A DNA stretch of 64,000 bases from Methylobacterium crusticola (GTDB taxonomy: Bacteria > Pseudomonadota > Alphaproteobacteria > Rhizobiales > Beijerinckiaceae), in the NCBI RefSeq assembly GCF_003574465.1, contig NZ_QOWC01000008.1:19188-83187 (forward strand), in the 5' to 3' direction. The position numbers and the translations under genes were made by a program. Positions 8,682-16,994 of this stretch are shown here, piece by piece. The notes under the pieces were generated by a model. That model did no database searches and had not been told where the DNA came from. It worked only from the letters and a program-made list of their open reading frames with translations. Each line of letters starts with the position of its first letter. Position 1 is the first letter of the stretch.

Positions 8682-9128
8682 TCAGGCGGCGGCGAAGAGG
8701 GCGCGGGCCCGCTCGACGAGCTGGGCCGCGGCGTGGGGCGGGTAGGACGTGCGGCCGGAGACGCCCCAGACGGGGCCGGGCCAGGCGGGGTCGGAGCGGA
8801 AGCGGCCGACGACGTGGACGTGCAGCTGCGCCACCACGTTGCCGAGCGCCCCGACATTCACCTTGTCGGGCGCGGCCAGGGCCTGCATCACCCCGACGGC
8901 GAGGCGGATCTCGTCCATCAGGAGGGCGGCGTCCGCGGGCGCGAGGTCGGTGAGCTCGCTCGCGCCCGGGCGGCGCGGCACCAGGACCAGCCAGGGGAAG
9001 CGGGCGTCGTCGAGGAGGAGCACCGAGGACAGCGCGAGGTCGCCGAGGGCGAGCGTGTCGGCGGCGAGGCGCGGGTCGAGCGTGAAGTCCGGTGTCGTGA
9101 AGTCCGGTGTCGTGAAATCCGGTGTCAT
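8682..9128 (-). CDS. HIT family nucleotide-binding protein
   Basis: The histidine-triad motif is visible as QLHVHVVGR in a 148-residue protein, with the upstream FPWLVLVPRR strand typical of bacterial HIT hydrolases acting on dinucleoside polyphosphates or nucleotidyl conjugates. The second motif position is QLHVHV rather than HxHxH, as in the subfamily close to Rhizobiales HIT proteins. The N-terminus is unusual: TPDFT is encoded three times in a row by 15-base repeats at about 9083-9127, so the first residues are probably expendable. It is co-transcribed with nudC. Confidence 0.9.
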   Translation of the reverse strand: MTPDFTTPDFTTPDFTLDPRLAADTLALGDLALSSVLLLDDARFPWLVLVPRRPGASELTDLAPADAALLMDEIRLAVGVMQALAAPDKVNVGALGNVVAQLHVHVVGRFRSDPAWPGPVWGVSGRTSYPPHAAAQLVERARALFAAA

Positions 9129-9189
9129 GGCCGCCTCGTGATGGCGGCGCAGATGTAGGTCACGACGGGCCGCAGGTAAAACCGCCCGG

Positions 9190-10032
9190 TCAATGCGCCA
9201 TCAGCACGGGCATCGTGGCGTGGGCGAGAATGTGGCTGGTCGGCCCCCCGAAGATCATCTGCCGCAGGCGGCTCTGGGTGTAGGCGCCCTTGACGAGGAG
9301 GTCGCAGCCGATGGCCTCGGCCTCGGCGAGGAAGATCTCGCCGGGCGTGCGGCGGCCCGCCGGCAGCGTGCGCCCCTGGGCCGACAGGCCCTCGCGGTTG
9401 AGCGCCGCCGCCATCTGCTCGGCGCTCGGCCCCGGCACCATGGCGGTCTCGACGGCCAGGACCTCGATGCGGGCGGCCTTGCGCAGGAACGGCCCCGCGA
9501 AGGCCATCGCGCGGGCCGTCTCGGTCGAGCCGTTCCAGGCGATCACCACGGTCTCGCCGATGCCGGCGGGCGTCGCCGGCGGCGCGATCACGAGGGGGCG
9601 GCCGCTCTCGAACAGAGCCGCCTCCAGGGTGGTCATGCGCGGGGCGTTCTCGCCGCCCCCCGGCCGGCCCACCACCGTGGCGTTGAACAGGCGCGCGTGC
9701 TGGGCGAGGAAGCCGTCGCCCGGGGCGGCGTCGGGCAGCCAGCGGTAGCGCGGGCCGGCGGTGGACGTGCCGGCCGCCTCGCGCGGGATGCCGCACCGCT
9801 CCATGAAGGCCGTGAACAGGCCGCCGCAATCGCGCGCCTCGACGAGGTCGGTCTCCTCGTCCCGGACCCAGGTCATGCCGCCCACCATGTCGACGGGCAC
9901 GTACTCGGCCAGGGCCGGGCGCAAGCCGAAGCCCTCGATGCTGGCATCGAAGCGCCGGGCGGTCAGGACGGCGGTCTCCAGCACGGAATCGAGCAGGGCG
10001 TGACGCGCGACCGGGACGAGCAGGGTCTTCAT
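9190..10032 (-). CDS. Universal stress protein (UspA family)
   Basis: The 280-residue protein begins MKTLLVPVARHALLDSVLETA, the usual UspA first strand and helix, and ends with a second Usp-like unit: VVIAWNGSTETARA, then GCDLLVKGAYTQSRLRQMIFGGPTSHILAHATMPVLMAH. The glycine-rich GAY...GG...S segment is the ATP-binding signature, so nucleotide binding is expected in the second half. Tandem Usp proteins of this length are common in alphaproteobacteria. The start at 10032 is chosen over an upstream in-frame ATG at 10074 because the extra 14 residues are not family-like. Confidence 0.88.
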   Translation of the reverse strand: MKTLLVPVARHALLDSVLETAVLTARRFDASIEGFGLRPALAEYVPVDMVGGMTWVRDEETDLVEARDCGGLFTAFMERCGIPREAAGTSTAGPRYRWLPDAAPGDGFLAQHARLFNATVVGRPGGGENAPRMTTLEAALFESGRPLVIAPPATPAGIGETVVIAWNGSTETARAMAFAGPFLRKAARIEVLAVETAMVPGPSAEQMAAALNREGLSAQGRTLPAGRRTPGEIFLAEAEAIGCDLLVKGAYTQSRLRQMIFGGPTSHILAHATMPVLMAH

Positions 10033-10109
10033 GGGCGCGGACTCATTCTCTGGCGGCGGGCCTCGACGCCGCATTGCATCACGGCCCCGTCAGGCCTGTC
10101 CAGAGCGTC

Positions 10110-11303
10110 TCAGCGAAGTCCCGCGAGGGCGCCCGCCCCGGCGCTGGCGAGCACCACGAGCCAGGGCGGAGCCTTCCACAGGAACAGGAGCAGGAAGGCC
10201 GCGAGCGCGATCGCGTAGTCGCCGCGCCCGGCGATGCCGGTGGTCCAGACGGGGTCGTAGAGGGCGGCCAGGAGCAGGCCGACCACCGCGGCGTTGACGC
10301 CCCGGAGCGCGGCCTGCGCCCCCGGCCGGGCCCGCAGCCGGCCCCAGAACGGCAGCGTGCCGACGACGAGGAGGAACGAGGGCAGGAAGATCGCCACGAG
10401 GCAGAGCGCCGCCATGGGCACCCCCCCGATCACCGCCCCGAGATAGGCCGCGAAGGTGAAGAGCGGTCCCGGCACCGCCTGCGCGGCGCCGTAGCCGGCC
10501 AGGAAGGCGTCGCCCGGAACGAGCCCCTGGGGCACCAGCTGGGCCTGGAGCAGCGGCAGCACCACGTGGCCGCCGCCGAACACCAGGGCGCCGGTGCGGT
10601 AGAAGCCCGCGGCGACGCCGAGGGCGGGGCTCCCGCTCCACTGCGCCGCCAGGGGCAGCCCGGCGAGGAGGAGGACGAACAGGCCGAGGGCGGCGAGCGC
10701 CGTGCGCCGCCCGACGGTGAGCGGCAGGGTGCTGCCGCCCGGGGCCGCGCCGTCCCGCAGGAAGGCCAGCCCGGCGAGGCCGCCGAGCGCGATGGCGGCG
10801 AGTTGCCCGCTGGTGTCGGGCAGCGCGAGCGCCACCAGGGCCGCCGCCACCGCCAGGCTGGCGCGGGCGCGGTCCGGCGTGAGGCTCCGCATCATGCCGA
10901 GCACCGCGAGGGCCACCACCGCCACGGCGGCGGCCCTGAGGCCGGCGAGCGGCCCCGCGCCGAGGGCCGGGCCGAGGAGGCCGGTCCCCCAGGAGAACAG
11001 CACGAGGAGCGCCGCCGAGGGCAGGGTGAAGCCGATCCAGGCCGCCAGCGCCCCGGCGAACCCCGCCCGCGACAGGCCGATCGCCAGGCCGACCTGGCTG
11101 CTCGCCGGGCCCGGCAGGAACTGGCAGAGGGCGACGAGGTCGGCGTAGGCCGCCTCGTCGAGCCAGCGCCGCCGGCTCACGAACTCCTCGCGGAAGTAGC
11201 CGAGATGCGCGACCGGGCCCCCGAACGAGGTCAGGCCGAGGCGCAGGAAGGCGCCGAGCACCTCGGCCCAGCCTCCGGGCGGGCCCGCCTCCGGACGGTC
11301 CAT
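10110..11303 (-). CDS. chrA: Chromate transporter
   Basis: The 397-residue polytopic membrane protein has the two-domain CHR architecture. The first half starts FLRLGLTSFGGPVAHLGYFREEFV with CQFLPGPASSQ, and the second half repeats it as FYRTGALVFGGGHVVLPLLQ with GPLFTFAAYLGA. ChrA exports chromate, giving resistance. The gene follows the MFS gene by three bases on the same strand, so they are one transcription unit. No chrB regulator is present. Substrate is inferred from family membership. Confidence 0.92.
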   Translation of the reverse strand: MDRPEAGPPGGWAEVLGAFLRLGLTSFGGPVAHLGYFREEFVSRRRWLDEAAYADLVALCQFLPGPASSQVGLAIGLSRAGFAGALAAWIGFTLPSAALLVLFSWGTGLLGPALGAGPLAGLRAAAVAVVALAVLGMMRSLTPDRARASLAVAAALVALALPDTSGQLAAIALGGLAGLAFLRDGAAPGGSTLPLTVGRRTALAALGLFVLLLAGLPLAAQWSGSPALGVAAGFYRTGALVFGGGHVVLPLLQAQLVPQGLVPGDAFLAGYGAAQAVPGPLFTFAAYLGAVIGGVPMAALCLVAIFLPSFLLVVGTLPFWGRLRARPGAQAALRGVNAAVVGLLLAALYDPVWTTGIAGRGDYAIALAAFLLLFLWKAPPWLVVLASAGAGALAGLR

Positions 11304-11306
11304 CGG

Positions 11307-12578
11307 TCAGGGACCGGCCGCGGCGCCGACGGGCCGGGCGGGCGCCTGCCGCGCCCCGCTCTGGCCGCAGGCGGTGCCGCCGGCATCCTGCCCCCCGGGC
11401 GCGCAGGTCTCCTCCAGCCACAGCACCATCCCGAGGGCGAGGCAGGCCGGCAGCCCGAGGGCCAGGAAGGCCCAGGTCCAGCCGAGATGCAGGGCGAGGA
11501 GGCCGCCGACCCAGCCCGAGAGCGCGCCGCCGACGCCCTGCACGGCCGCGACCGTGCCGAGGGCCGTCTGGGTGCGGCCCGAGCCCCAGGTGAGGTCGGC
11601 CACCACCACCGGCACGGCGACGCCGATGACGCCCGACGCGACCCCGTCGAGCACCTCCGCCAGGATCAGCCAGTAGGGATCGGCGAGGAGCGCCGAGAGC
11701 ACGGCCCGCAGCGGCAGCACCGCGCAGGCCGCGAGCAGGAGCTGGCGCCGGCCGCGCCGGTCGGCGAGGGAGCCGGCGAAGAGCGCGACCGGGATCATCA
11801 CCGCCTGCGCCACGATGACGTAGCGGGCGGTCCAGCCGGTGCCGTCCTGGCCGGCCGCCACGAGCTTCTGGCCGAGCAGGCTCAGCATCGAGCCGTTGGC
11901 GAGGTTGAACAGGGCGAGGGCCGCCGAGAGGATCAGGAGGCGCCGGTCCGCCAGCACCGTCAGGATCGCGGAGCGCTCCTGGCCGTCATCCGGCTCGTCC
12001 TCCTTCCAGCCGACGGCGCGGCGCCGGTTCCAGGCCCCGGCGGGTGTCGCGAGCGCCGCGACGATCGCCGCGGCGGCGAGCACGCCGAGCACCCAGAAGG
12101 CGATGCTCGGCCCGAAGGACGCCGTGCCGAAGCCGATCACGAGGGCGGCGCCCAGGATGCCGACGTGGTTCCAGGCCTGGTTGCGGCCCTGCTGGCGCGG
12201 GAAGGCCTGCTTGCCGACCATGCCGAGGGTGAGGGCCGTCACGGCCGGAACCACGAGGGTGCCGCCGAGGGCCGCCACGAACTGCGCCGCGAGCACCGAC
12301 AGGAAGGCGCGGGCCGGCAGGAGCAGCACGGTGCCGGCGAGGATCATCGCGCAGGCCGCCGCGATCAGCAGCCGCGGCCGGGCCGCGCGGTCGACGAGGG
12401 CCCCCATGGGCCCGCTCAGCGCCAGGGTGGCGAACCCCACGATGGTGGTGACGAGGCCGACCTGGCTCGGGCCCCAATGCGCGGCCTGCGCCAGCCAGGT
12501 GCCGAGGAACGGCCCGAGCCCGCCCTGGATGTCGCCCACGGAGGCGTTGATCAGGGCGAGGTGGGCGGTGGGAGTCAT
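11307..12578 (-). CDS. MFS transporter
   Basis: About twelve hydrophobic segments and the loop 2-3 motif GPMGALVDRAARPRL mark a major facilitator. A second such loop, FAGSLADRRGRRQL, is in the C-half. The N-terminus ALINASVGDIQGGLGPFLGTWL resembles putative exporters found beside chromate genes in alphaproteobacteria. The frame has a TTG one codon further upstream; ATG at 12578 is preferred. It is directly upstream of chrA, so a shared role in oxyanion or metal tolerance is plausible but not shown by sequence. Confidence 0.85.
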   Translation of the reverse strand: MTPTAHLALINASVGDIQGGLGPFLGTWLAQAAHWGPSQVGLVTTIVGFATLALSGPMGALVDRAARPRLLIAAACAMILAGTVLLLPARAFLSVLAAQFVAALGGTLVVPAVTALTLGMVGKQAFPRQQGRNQAWNHVGILGAALVIGFGTASFGPSIAFWVLGVLAAAAIVAALATPAGAWNRRRAVGWKEDEPDDGQERSAILTVLADRRLLILSAALALFNLANGSMLSLLGQKLVAAGQDGTGWTARYVIVAQAVMIPVALFAGSLADRRGRRQLLLAACAVLPLRAVLSALLADPYWLILAEVLDGVASGVIGVAVPVVVADLTWGSGRTQTALGTVAAVQGVGGALSGWVGGLLALHLGWTWAFLALGLPACLALGMVLWLEETCAPGGQDAGGTACGQSGARQAPARPVGAAAGP

Positions 12579-12654
12579 CAATGCGCTTCAACCCTGCTCG
12601 GCCGCGACGGTCCGCGATGAGCACCAACGCGGCTGAACCCGGAATGATCGCCCG

Positions 12655-13203
12655 TCACGGCGTCGGCACCGCGCAGGCGGCCGCGAGGCGCGCGAGGACC
12701 GGGTCGGCCACGCCCAGGGCGACGAGCTGGTCGTGGGTGTGGCGGACGTAGTCCGGGTTGGCGCCGGAGCGGCCGAGCCCCTGGCGCACCAGGCGCACGA
12801 GGTCGGCCTCCGGGAGGCGGCCGGCATATTGCGGGTGCCGGCGGTCGACCAGGTAGGTTACGGCCGCGACCCGGCGCCCGTCGTCCAGGCCGACGCCGAG
12901 CACCCGCTCGACGTAGACCGCCGTGACCTGCTCGCGCTCGCGCAGGTAGGCCAGGGCGGCGGCGGCCTCGGCGGCCGCGACCCGGAAGGCCACGCCGCGG
13001 CAGGAGCCGCCGCGGTCGAGCCCGAGCACCAGCCCGGGCCGCTCGGGCGTGCCGCGGTGGACGTGCGAGAGCACGCAGAGCGCCCGGTGGTAGCCCCGCA
13101 GGCGCCCCGGCCGCCGCTCCGCGAACGGGAAGCCCGGGCGCCACATCAGCGAGCCGTAGCCGAAGATCCAGAGATCCGCGGGCGCGTGCGCTCCTGCCTC
13201 CAT
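12655..13203 (-). CDS. chaC: Gamma-glutamylcyclotransferase (ChaC-like)
   Basis: The 182-residue protein begins with the diagnostic FGYGSLMWRPGFPF, in which YGSLMW forms the substrate pocket, and has GYHRALCVLSHVHRGTPERPG and a catalytic glutamate in the EREQVTAVYVERV region. ChaC enzymes cleave glutathione to 5-oxoproline and Cys-Gly in the cytoplasm. Length is normal for a single-domain ChaC. It is on the same strand as the MFS-chrA pair but downstream of a divergent promoter region with the DUF2125 gene. Confidence 0.92.
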   Translation of the reverse strand: MEAGAHAPADLWIFGYGSLMWRPGFPFAERRPGRLRGYHRALCVLSHVHRGTPERPGLVLGLDRGGSCRGVAFRVAAAEAAAALAYLREREQVTAVYVERVLGVGLDDGRRVAAVTYLVDRRHPQYAGRLPEADLVRLVRQGLGRSGANPDYVRHTHDQLVALGVADPVLARLAAACAVPTP

Positions 13204-13322
13204 GCTCCCGTCCCAGCCCCGCCCCCGGCACGACCTCGTGACCGCGCCTCCCTTGCCGGCCGCGGCCGGTACCAGCTACGGGGGCTCGGTTCAATCCGAA
13301 CGCGACACCAGGGATCGCCGTG

Positions 13323-14450
13323 ATGACGCAGGGGCCGGAGACGGAGGTGGAGGTGGCGCCGGGCCGGCGCGCCCGGCGCATCGGCCTGTTCGCGCCCTTC
13401 CTCCTGCTCGTGCTGGCGGGCCTGCTCTGGACGGGCGCCTGGTTCTGGCTGCGGGGCCGGGCCGACCAGGAGATCGACGGCTGGTTCGCCCGCGAGGCCC
13501 GGGCCGGGCGCACCTGGACCTGCGCCGAGCGCTCGCTCACCGGCTACCCGTTCCGGCTCGAGCTGCGCTGCGCCGCGCTCGCCTTCACGCGCTCGGACGT
13601 GAGTTTTTCGGTCGGTCCCGTGGTGGCGGTGGCGCAGGTCTACCAGCCGCGCCACGTCATCCTGGAGGCGACCGGCCCGTTCCGGGTCGAGCAGGACGGG
13701 CTCCCGGGCGACGTGACCTGGCGCCTGCTCGAGGTGAGCCTGCACCTCACGGACGGGGGGTTCCAGCGCGCCTCCCTGGTGGTGGACGGGCTGAAGGGCG
13801 CGGTCGCGGGCGTGCAGCCGACGCCCGTCGACTTCACCACCGACCACCTCGAGCTGCACGCCCGCCCGACCCCGGGCCGGTTCGACGCGGACGGCGCCGT
13901 CGACCTGAGCGCCCGGGTGACCCGCGCCACCCTGCCGCTGCTCGACCCCTGGCTCGGCGGCCCGGAGCCCGCCGACCTCGCCCTCGACGCCACGGTGACC
14001 CGGGCGGCGGGCTTCCGCACCCGGCCCCTCGCCGAGGAGCTCGAGCGCTGGCGCGAGGCCGGCGGCACCGCCGAGCTGACGCGCCTCTCCGTCGACAAGG
14101 GCAGCTGCCGGCTGCGGGCGCAGGGCGCCCTCGCCCTCGACGCGCTGCACCGGGTCGCCGGCCAGCTCGACGTCAGGACCGCCGGGCTCGAGCAGGTGAT
14201 CGCCCCCCTGATCAGCGAGCAGCTCGGCGCGCGCCTCGGCGGCGACGGCGCGGCACTCGTCGGCAACATCGTGGGCCAGTTCCTCGGCGGCCGGCGCCGC
14301 GAGACCGGCCCGGCCCAGATCGACCAGGACGGCCAGCAGCGCCCGGGCGACCCGCCCCTCAAGGTGCTGCCCCCGGTGCGCCTCACCGCCGGGCGGGTCG
14401 TGGTCGGGCCGTTCACGCTGCCGAACGTGCGGCTGACGCCGCTCTACTGA
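13323..14450 (+). CDS. DUF2125 membrane-anchored protein
   Basis: The 375-residue protein has one N-terminal transmembrane helix (about residues 20-42, FLLLVLAGLLWTGAWFWL) and then a long periplasmic beta-rich region with the family's CAERSLTGYPFRLELRC motif, whose two cysteines may form a disulfide. DUF2125 proteins are conserved in Rhizobiales and Rhodobacterales and have no known function; the fold resembles AsmA-like lipid-handling proteins. ATG at 13323 has AGGGA upstream and directly follows an in-frame GTG. Confidence 0.88.
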   Translation: MTQGPETEVEVAPGRRARRIGLFAPFLLLVLAGLLWTGAWFWLRGRADQEIDGWFAREARAGRTWTCAERSLTGYPFRLELRCAALAFTRSDVSFSVGPVVAVAQVYQPRHVILEATGPFRVEQDGLPGDVTWRLLEVSLHLTDGGFQRASLVVDGLKGAVAGVQPTPVDFTTDHLELHARPTPGRFDADGAVDLSARVTRATLPLLDPWLGGPEPADLALDATVTRAAGFRTRPLAEELERWREAGGTAELTRLSVDKGSCRLRAQGALALDALHRVAGQLDVRTAGLEQVIAPLISEQLGARLGGDGAALVGNIVGQFLGGRRRETGPAQIDQDGQQRPGDPPLKVLPPVRLTAGRVVVGPFTLPNVRLTPLY

Positions 14451-14527
14451 CGCGCCCGCGGCCGACGCCGCGCTCCGGAGCGCCGCCGGGGATTGCCGCC
14501 CCGGCCCGCGCATCGTACCCCTCGCGG

Positions 14528-16357
14528 ATGACCGAGACCGCCCGCTTCCAGAGCTTCGACGACCCCAGCCACCGGGAGGGCGCCGCCCGGATCGCGGCGC
14601 TCCGGGCCGCCATGGCGCAGCGCGGCGTCACCGGCTTCGTGGTGCCGCGGGCCGACGAGCACCAGTCGGAATACGTGCCGCCCCACGCCGAGCGGCTGGC
14701 GTGGCTCACCGGCTTCACGGGCTCGGCCGGCACCGCGATCGTGCTCGCCGACCGGGCCGCCCTCGTGGTGGACGGGCGCTACACGCTCCAGGCGGCCGAG
14801 CAGGTCGACACCGGGGTGATCACGCCGGTGCCCCTCGCCGAGACCTCGGCCGAGGCCTGGATCGAGCAGAACCTGCCGGCCGGCGGCGTGCTCGCCTACG
14901 ATCCCTGGCTGCACACGCCGGACGGCCTCGCCCGGATCGAGCGGGCCGCGGCGGCGGCGGGCGGGTGCGCCGAGCCGACCTCCCTCAACCTCGTCGACCT
15001 CGTCTGGATCGACCGTCCCCCAGCCCCCCGGGGGCCCGTGGTGCCCTACCCGGCCGCGTTCGCCGGCGAGGACGCGCAGGCCAAGCTCGCCCGCGTGCGC
15101 GAGGCGCTCGCCAAGGGCCGCCACGACGCGCTGGTGGTCTCCGACCCCCACAACCTCGCCTGGCTGTTCAACCTGCGCGGCAGCGACGTGCCCCACACGC
15201 CCCTGCCCCTCGGCTACGCGCTGATCCGGCGCGAGGGCCGGCCGCTCCTGTTCCTCGACGCGGCCAAGGTCACGCCGGAGGCGGCCGCCGCGGTGGAGGC
15301 CCTCGCCGAGAGGAGCGGCCCGGAGGACCTGCCGGGGGCGCTCGACGCCCTCGGGGCCGCCAAGGCGCGGGTGCGCCTCGACGCCGCCACCGGCGCGGTG
15401 GCGCTGCGGCGCCGGATCGAGGCCGCCGGGGGGCGGGTCGACGTCGGCCCCGACCCGATCACCGCCATGAAGGCGGTCAAGAACGCGGCCGAGATCGCGG
15501 GATCGCGGTCGGCCCACGCCCGCGACGGCGCTGCGGTCACGCGCTTCCTCGCCTGGCTCGGCCGGGAGGCGCCGCAGGGCGGCGTGAGCGAGATCGCCGC
15601 CGTGGCGCGCCTGGAGGCCTTCCGGGCGGAGGCCAACGACCTGCGGGAGGTCGCCTTCCCGACCATCTCGGGCAGCGGGCCGAACGGCGCCATCGTGCAT
15701 TACCGGGTCACCCGGGGCACGGACCGGACGGTGCGGCCGGGCGAGCTCTTCCTGATCGATTCGGGGGCCCAGTACCTCGACGGCACCACGGACATCACCC
15801 GCACGGTCGCGGTCGGCCCGCCCACGGACGAGATGCGCGACCGCTTCACCCGGGTGCTGCGGGGCCACATCGCCATCGCGACGGCTCTGTTTCCCCGCGG
15901 CACCACCGGCGCGCAGCTCGACAGCTTCGCCCGCCGGCCGCTCTGGGAGGCCGGCCTCGACTTCGACCACGGCACCGGCCACGGCGTCGGCGCCTTCCTG
16001 TCGGTGCACGAGGGCCCCCAGCGCATCGCCAAGACCGGCACGGCGGCGCTGCAGCCCGGCATGATCGTCTCGAACGAGCCGGGCTACTACCGGGCGGGCG
16101 CCTTCGGCATCCGGATCGAGAACCTCGTCCTCGTCGAGGCGCGGGAGGTCGCCGGCGCCGAGCGGCCGACGCTCGGCTTCGAGACCCTGACGCTGGCGCC
16201 GATCGACCGCGCCCTGGTCGTGCCCGGGATGCTGACGGACCCCGAGGCGGCCTGGCTCGACGCCTACCACGCGCGGGTGCGCGAGACGCTCTCCCGCCTC
16301 GTGGACGACGCGACGCGGGCCTGGCTCGCGGAGGCGACCCGGCCGATCCGGGGCTGA
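14528..16357 (+). CDS. pepP: Xaa-Pro aminopeptidase (M24B, aminopeptidase P)
   Basis: The 609-residue, three-domain enzyme matches the long aminopeptidase P of eukaryote and alphaproteobacterial type, with creatinase-like N-domains starting at VPRADEHQSEYVPP and RLAWLTGFTGSAG. The C-terminal pita-bread domain shows the dimetal ligands: Asp in LIDSGAQY and DGTTDITRTVAVG, His in HGTGHGVGAFL, Glu in NEPGYY and Glu in GIRIENLVLV. It removes an N-terminal residue preceding proline, in the cytoplasm. The frame stays open upstream, but ATG at 14528 matches the family start. Confidence 0.93.
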   Translation: MTETARFQSFDDPSHREGAARIAALRAAMAQRGVTGFVVPRADEHQSEYVPPHAERLAWLTGFTGSAGTAIVLADRAALVVDGRYTLQAAEQVDTGVITPVPLAETSAEAWIEQNLPAGGVLAYDPWLHTPDGLARIERAAAAAGGCAEPTSLNLVDLVWIDRPPAPRGPVVPYPAAFAGEDAQAKLARVREALAKGRHDALVVSDPHNLAWLFNLRGSDVPHTPLPLGYALIRREGRPLLFLDAAKVTPEAAAAVEALAERSGPEDLPGALDALGAAKARVRLDAATGAVALRRRIEAAGGRVDVGPDPITAMKAVKNAAEIAGSRSAHARDGAAVTRFLAWLGREAPQGGVSEIAAVARLEAFRAEANDLREVAFPTISGSGPNGAIVHYRVTRGTDRTVRPGELFLIDSGAQYLDGTTDITRTVAVGPPTDEMRDRFTRVLRGHIAIATALFPRGTTGAQLDSFARRPLWEAGLDFDHGTGHGVGAFLSVHEGPQRIAKTGTAALQPGMIVSNEPGYYRAGAFGIRIENLVLVEAREVAGAERPTLGFETLTLAPIDRALVVPGMLTDPEAAWLDAYHARVRETLSRLVDDATRAWLAEATRPIRG

Positions 16358-16364
16358 GGGGCCG

Positions 16365-16378
16365 CCCCCGGCCGGGGG
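16365..16378. terminator. GC palindrome between convergent genes
   Basis: The sequence CCCCCGGCCGGGGG is a perfect 14-base palindrome just after the pepP stop and before the end of the small minus-strand gene. There is no T-run on either side, so terminator function is only suggested by position. Confidence 0.4.
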
Positions 16379-16395
16379 CCGAGGCAGCGCCCGCC

Positions 16396-16566
16396 TCAGA
16401 AGGCGTCGTAGGCCGCGCCCTCGTCGAGCTTCGCCTGGATGGTCAGGTCGCGCACGTCGATGCCCGCGACGGCGCGGGCCTCCGACGTCGGCGGGGCGGT
16501 CAGCATCGTCGCCCAGAACAGCCCGGTCGCGGCCGCGAAGGCGGCCAGCAGAGTCAGTGCGCGCAT
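16396..16566 (-). CDS. Small exported or membrane protein, 56 residues
   Basis: A short frame runs from ATG at 16566 to TGA at 16396. It is supported by a perfect AGGAGG five bases before the start. The peptide begins MRALTLLAAFAAATGLFWA, a signal-peptide-like or single-span hydrophobic segment, followed by a polar tail ending in IQAKLDEGAAYDAF. No family is recognised. The strong ribosome-binding site and sensible N-terminus argue that it is real. It is convergent with pepP and has about 430 bases of non-coding DNA upstream. Confidence 0.65.
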   Translation of the reverse strand: MRALTLLAAFAAATGLFWATMLTAPPTSEARAVAGIDVRDLTIQAKLDEGAAYDAF

Positions 16567-16994
16567 GTCGTCCTCCTGGTGGTTCCGGGGGCGGCGGGCC
16601 GGCGCCGGGCGCGTCCCGGCCGCGGCCGCGCGGCCGCGCTCGGGGACACGTCGCCGCCGCGCCGCCGCCTCGAAAGCAATGCTCTCGTCATCGACGCGAT
16701 TTTACGCAATCAGGCTCTGCGCGAGCAGTCGAACATCGTCCCGCCCGCGAGAAGCACACCCTTCACGCCGGTCGATAAGGCGGTTGCGTCCAGACCATGA
16801 CTGGATCTCGACTGTTCGCGCTCTCGACCGGACGGCGGTCCCGGCCACCGTCTTCGGGCATAGAACGGGAAAACGTCGCGGATGGATGTGCGTCGGCGCA
16901 CGCCGGCGGGTTCGCGGGCCGCGGTCCCGGGGCGCGGCGGCCCGCAGGGGCCCGGACGGGACGGCGGGCAGCGCCCTCCGGGACCGGCGGCGGC
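16567..16994. other. Intergenic region upstream of the small gene, downstream of the RND pump gene
   Basis: No convincing gene is seen. Around 16670-16880 the base composition drops clearly below the surroundings, as expected for a promoter region of the small minus-strand gene. Short minus-strand frames here have no ribosome-binding site or recognisable product. The part next to 16994 is GC-rich 3' flank of the pump gene. Confidence 0.5.

Noticed and set aside
10074..12620. An 848-residue plus-strand frame
   Set aside because: Antisense shadow of the chrA and MFS transporter genes.
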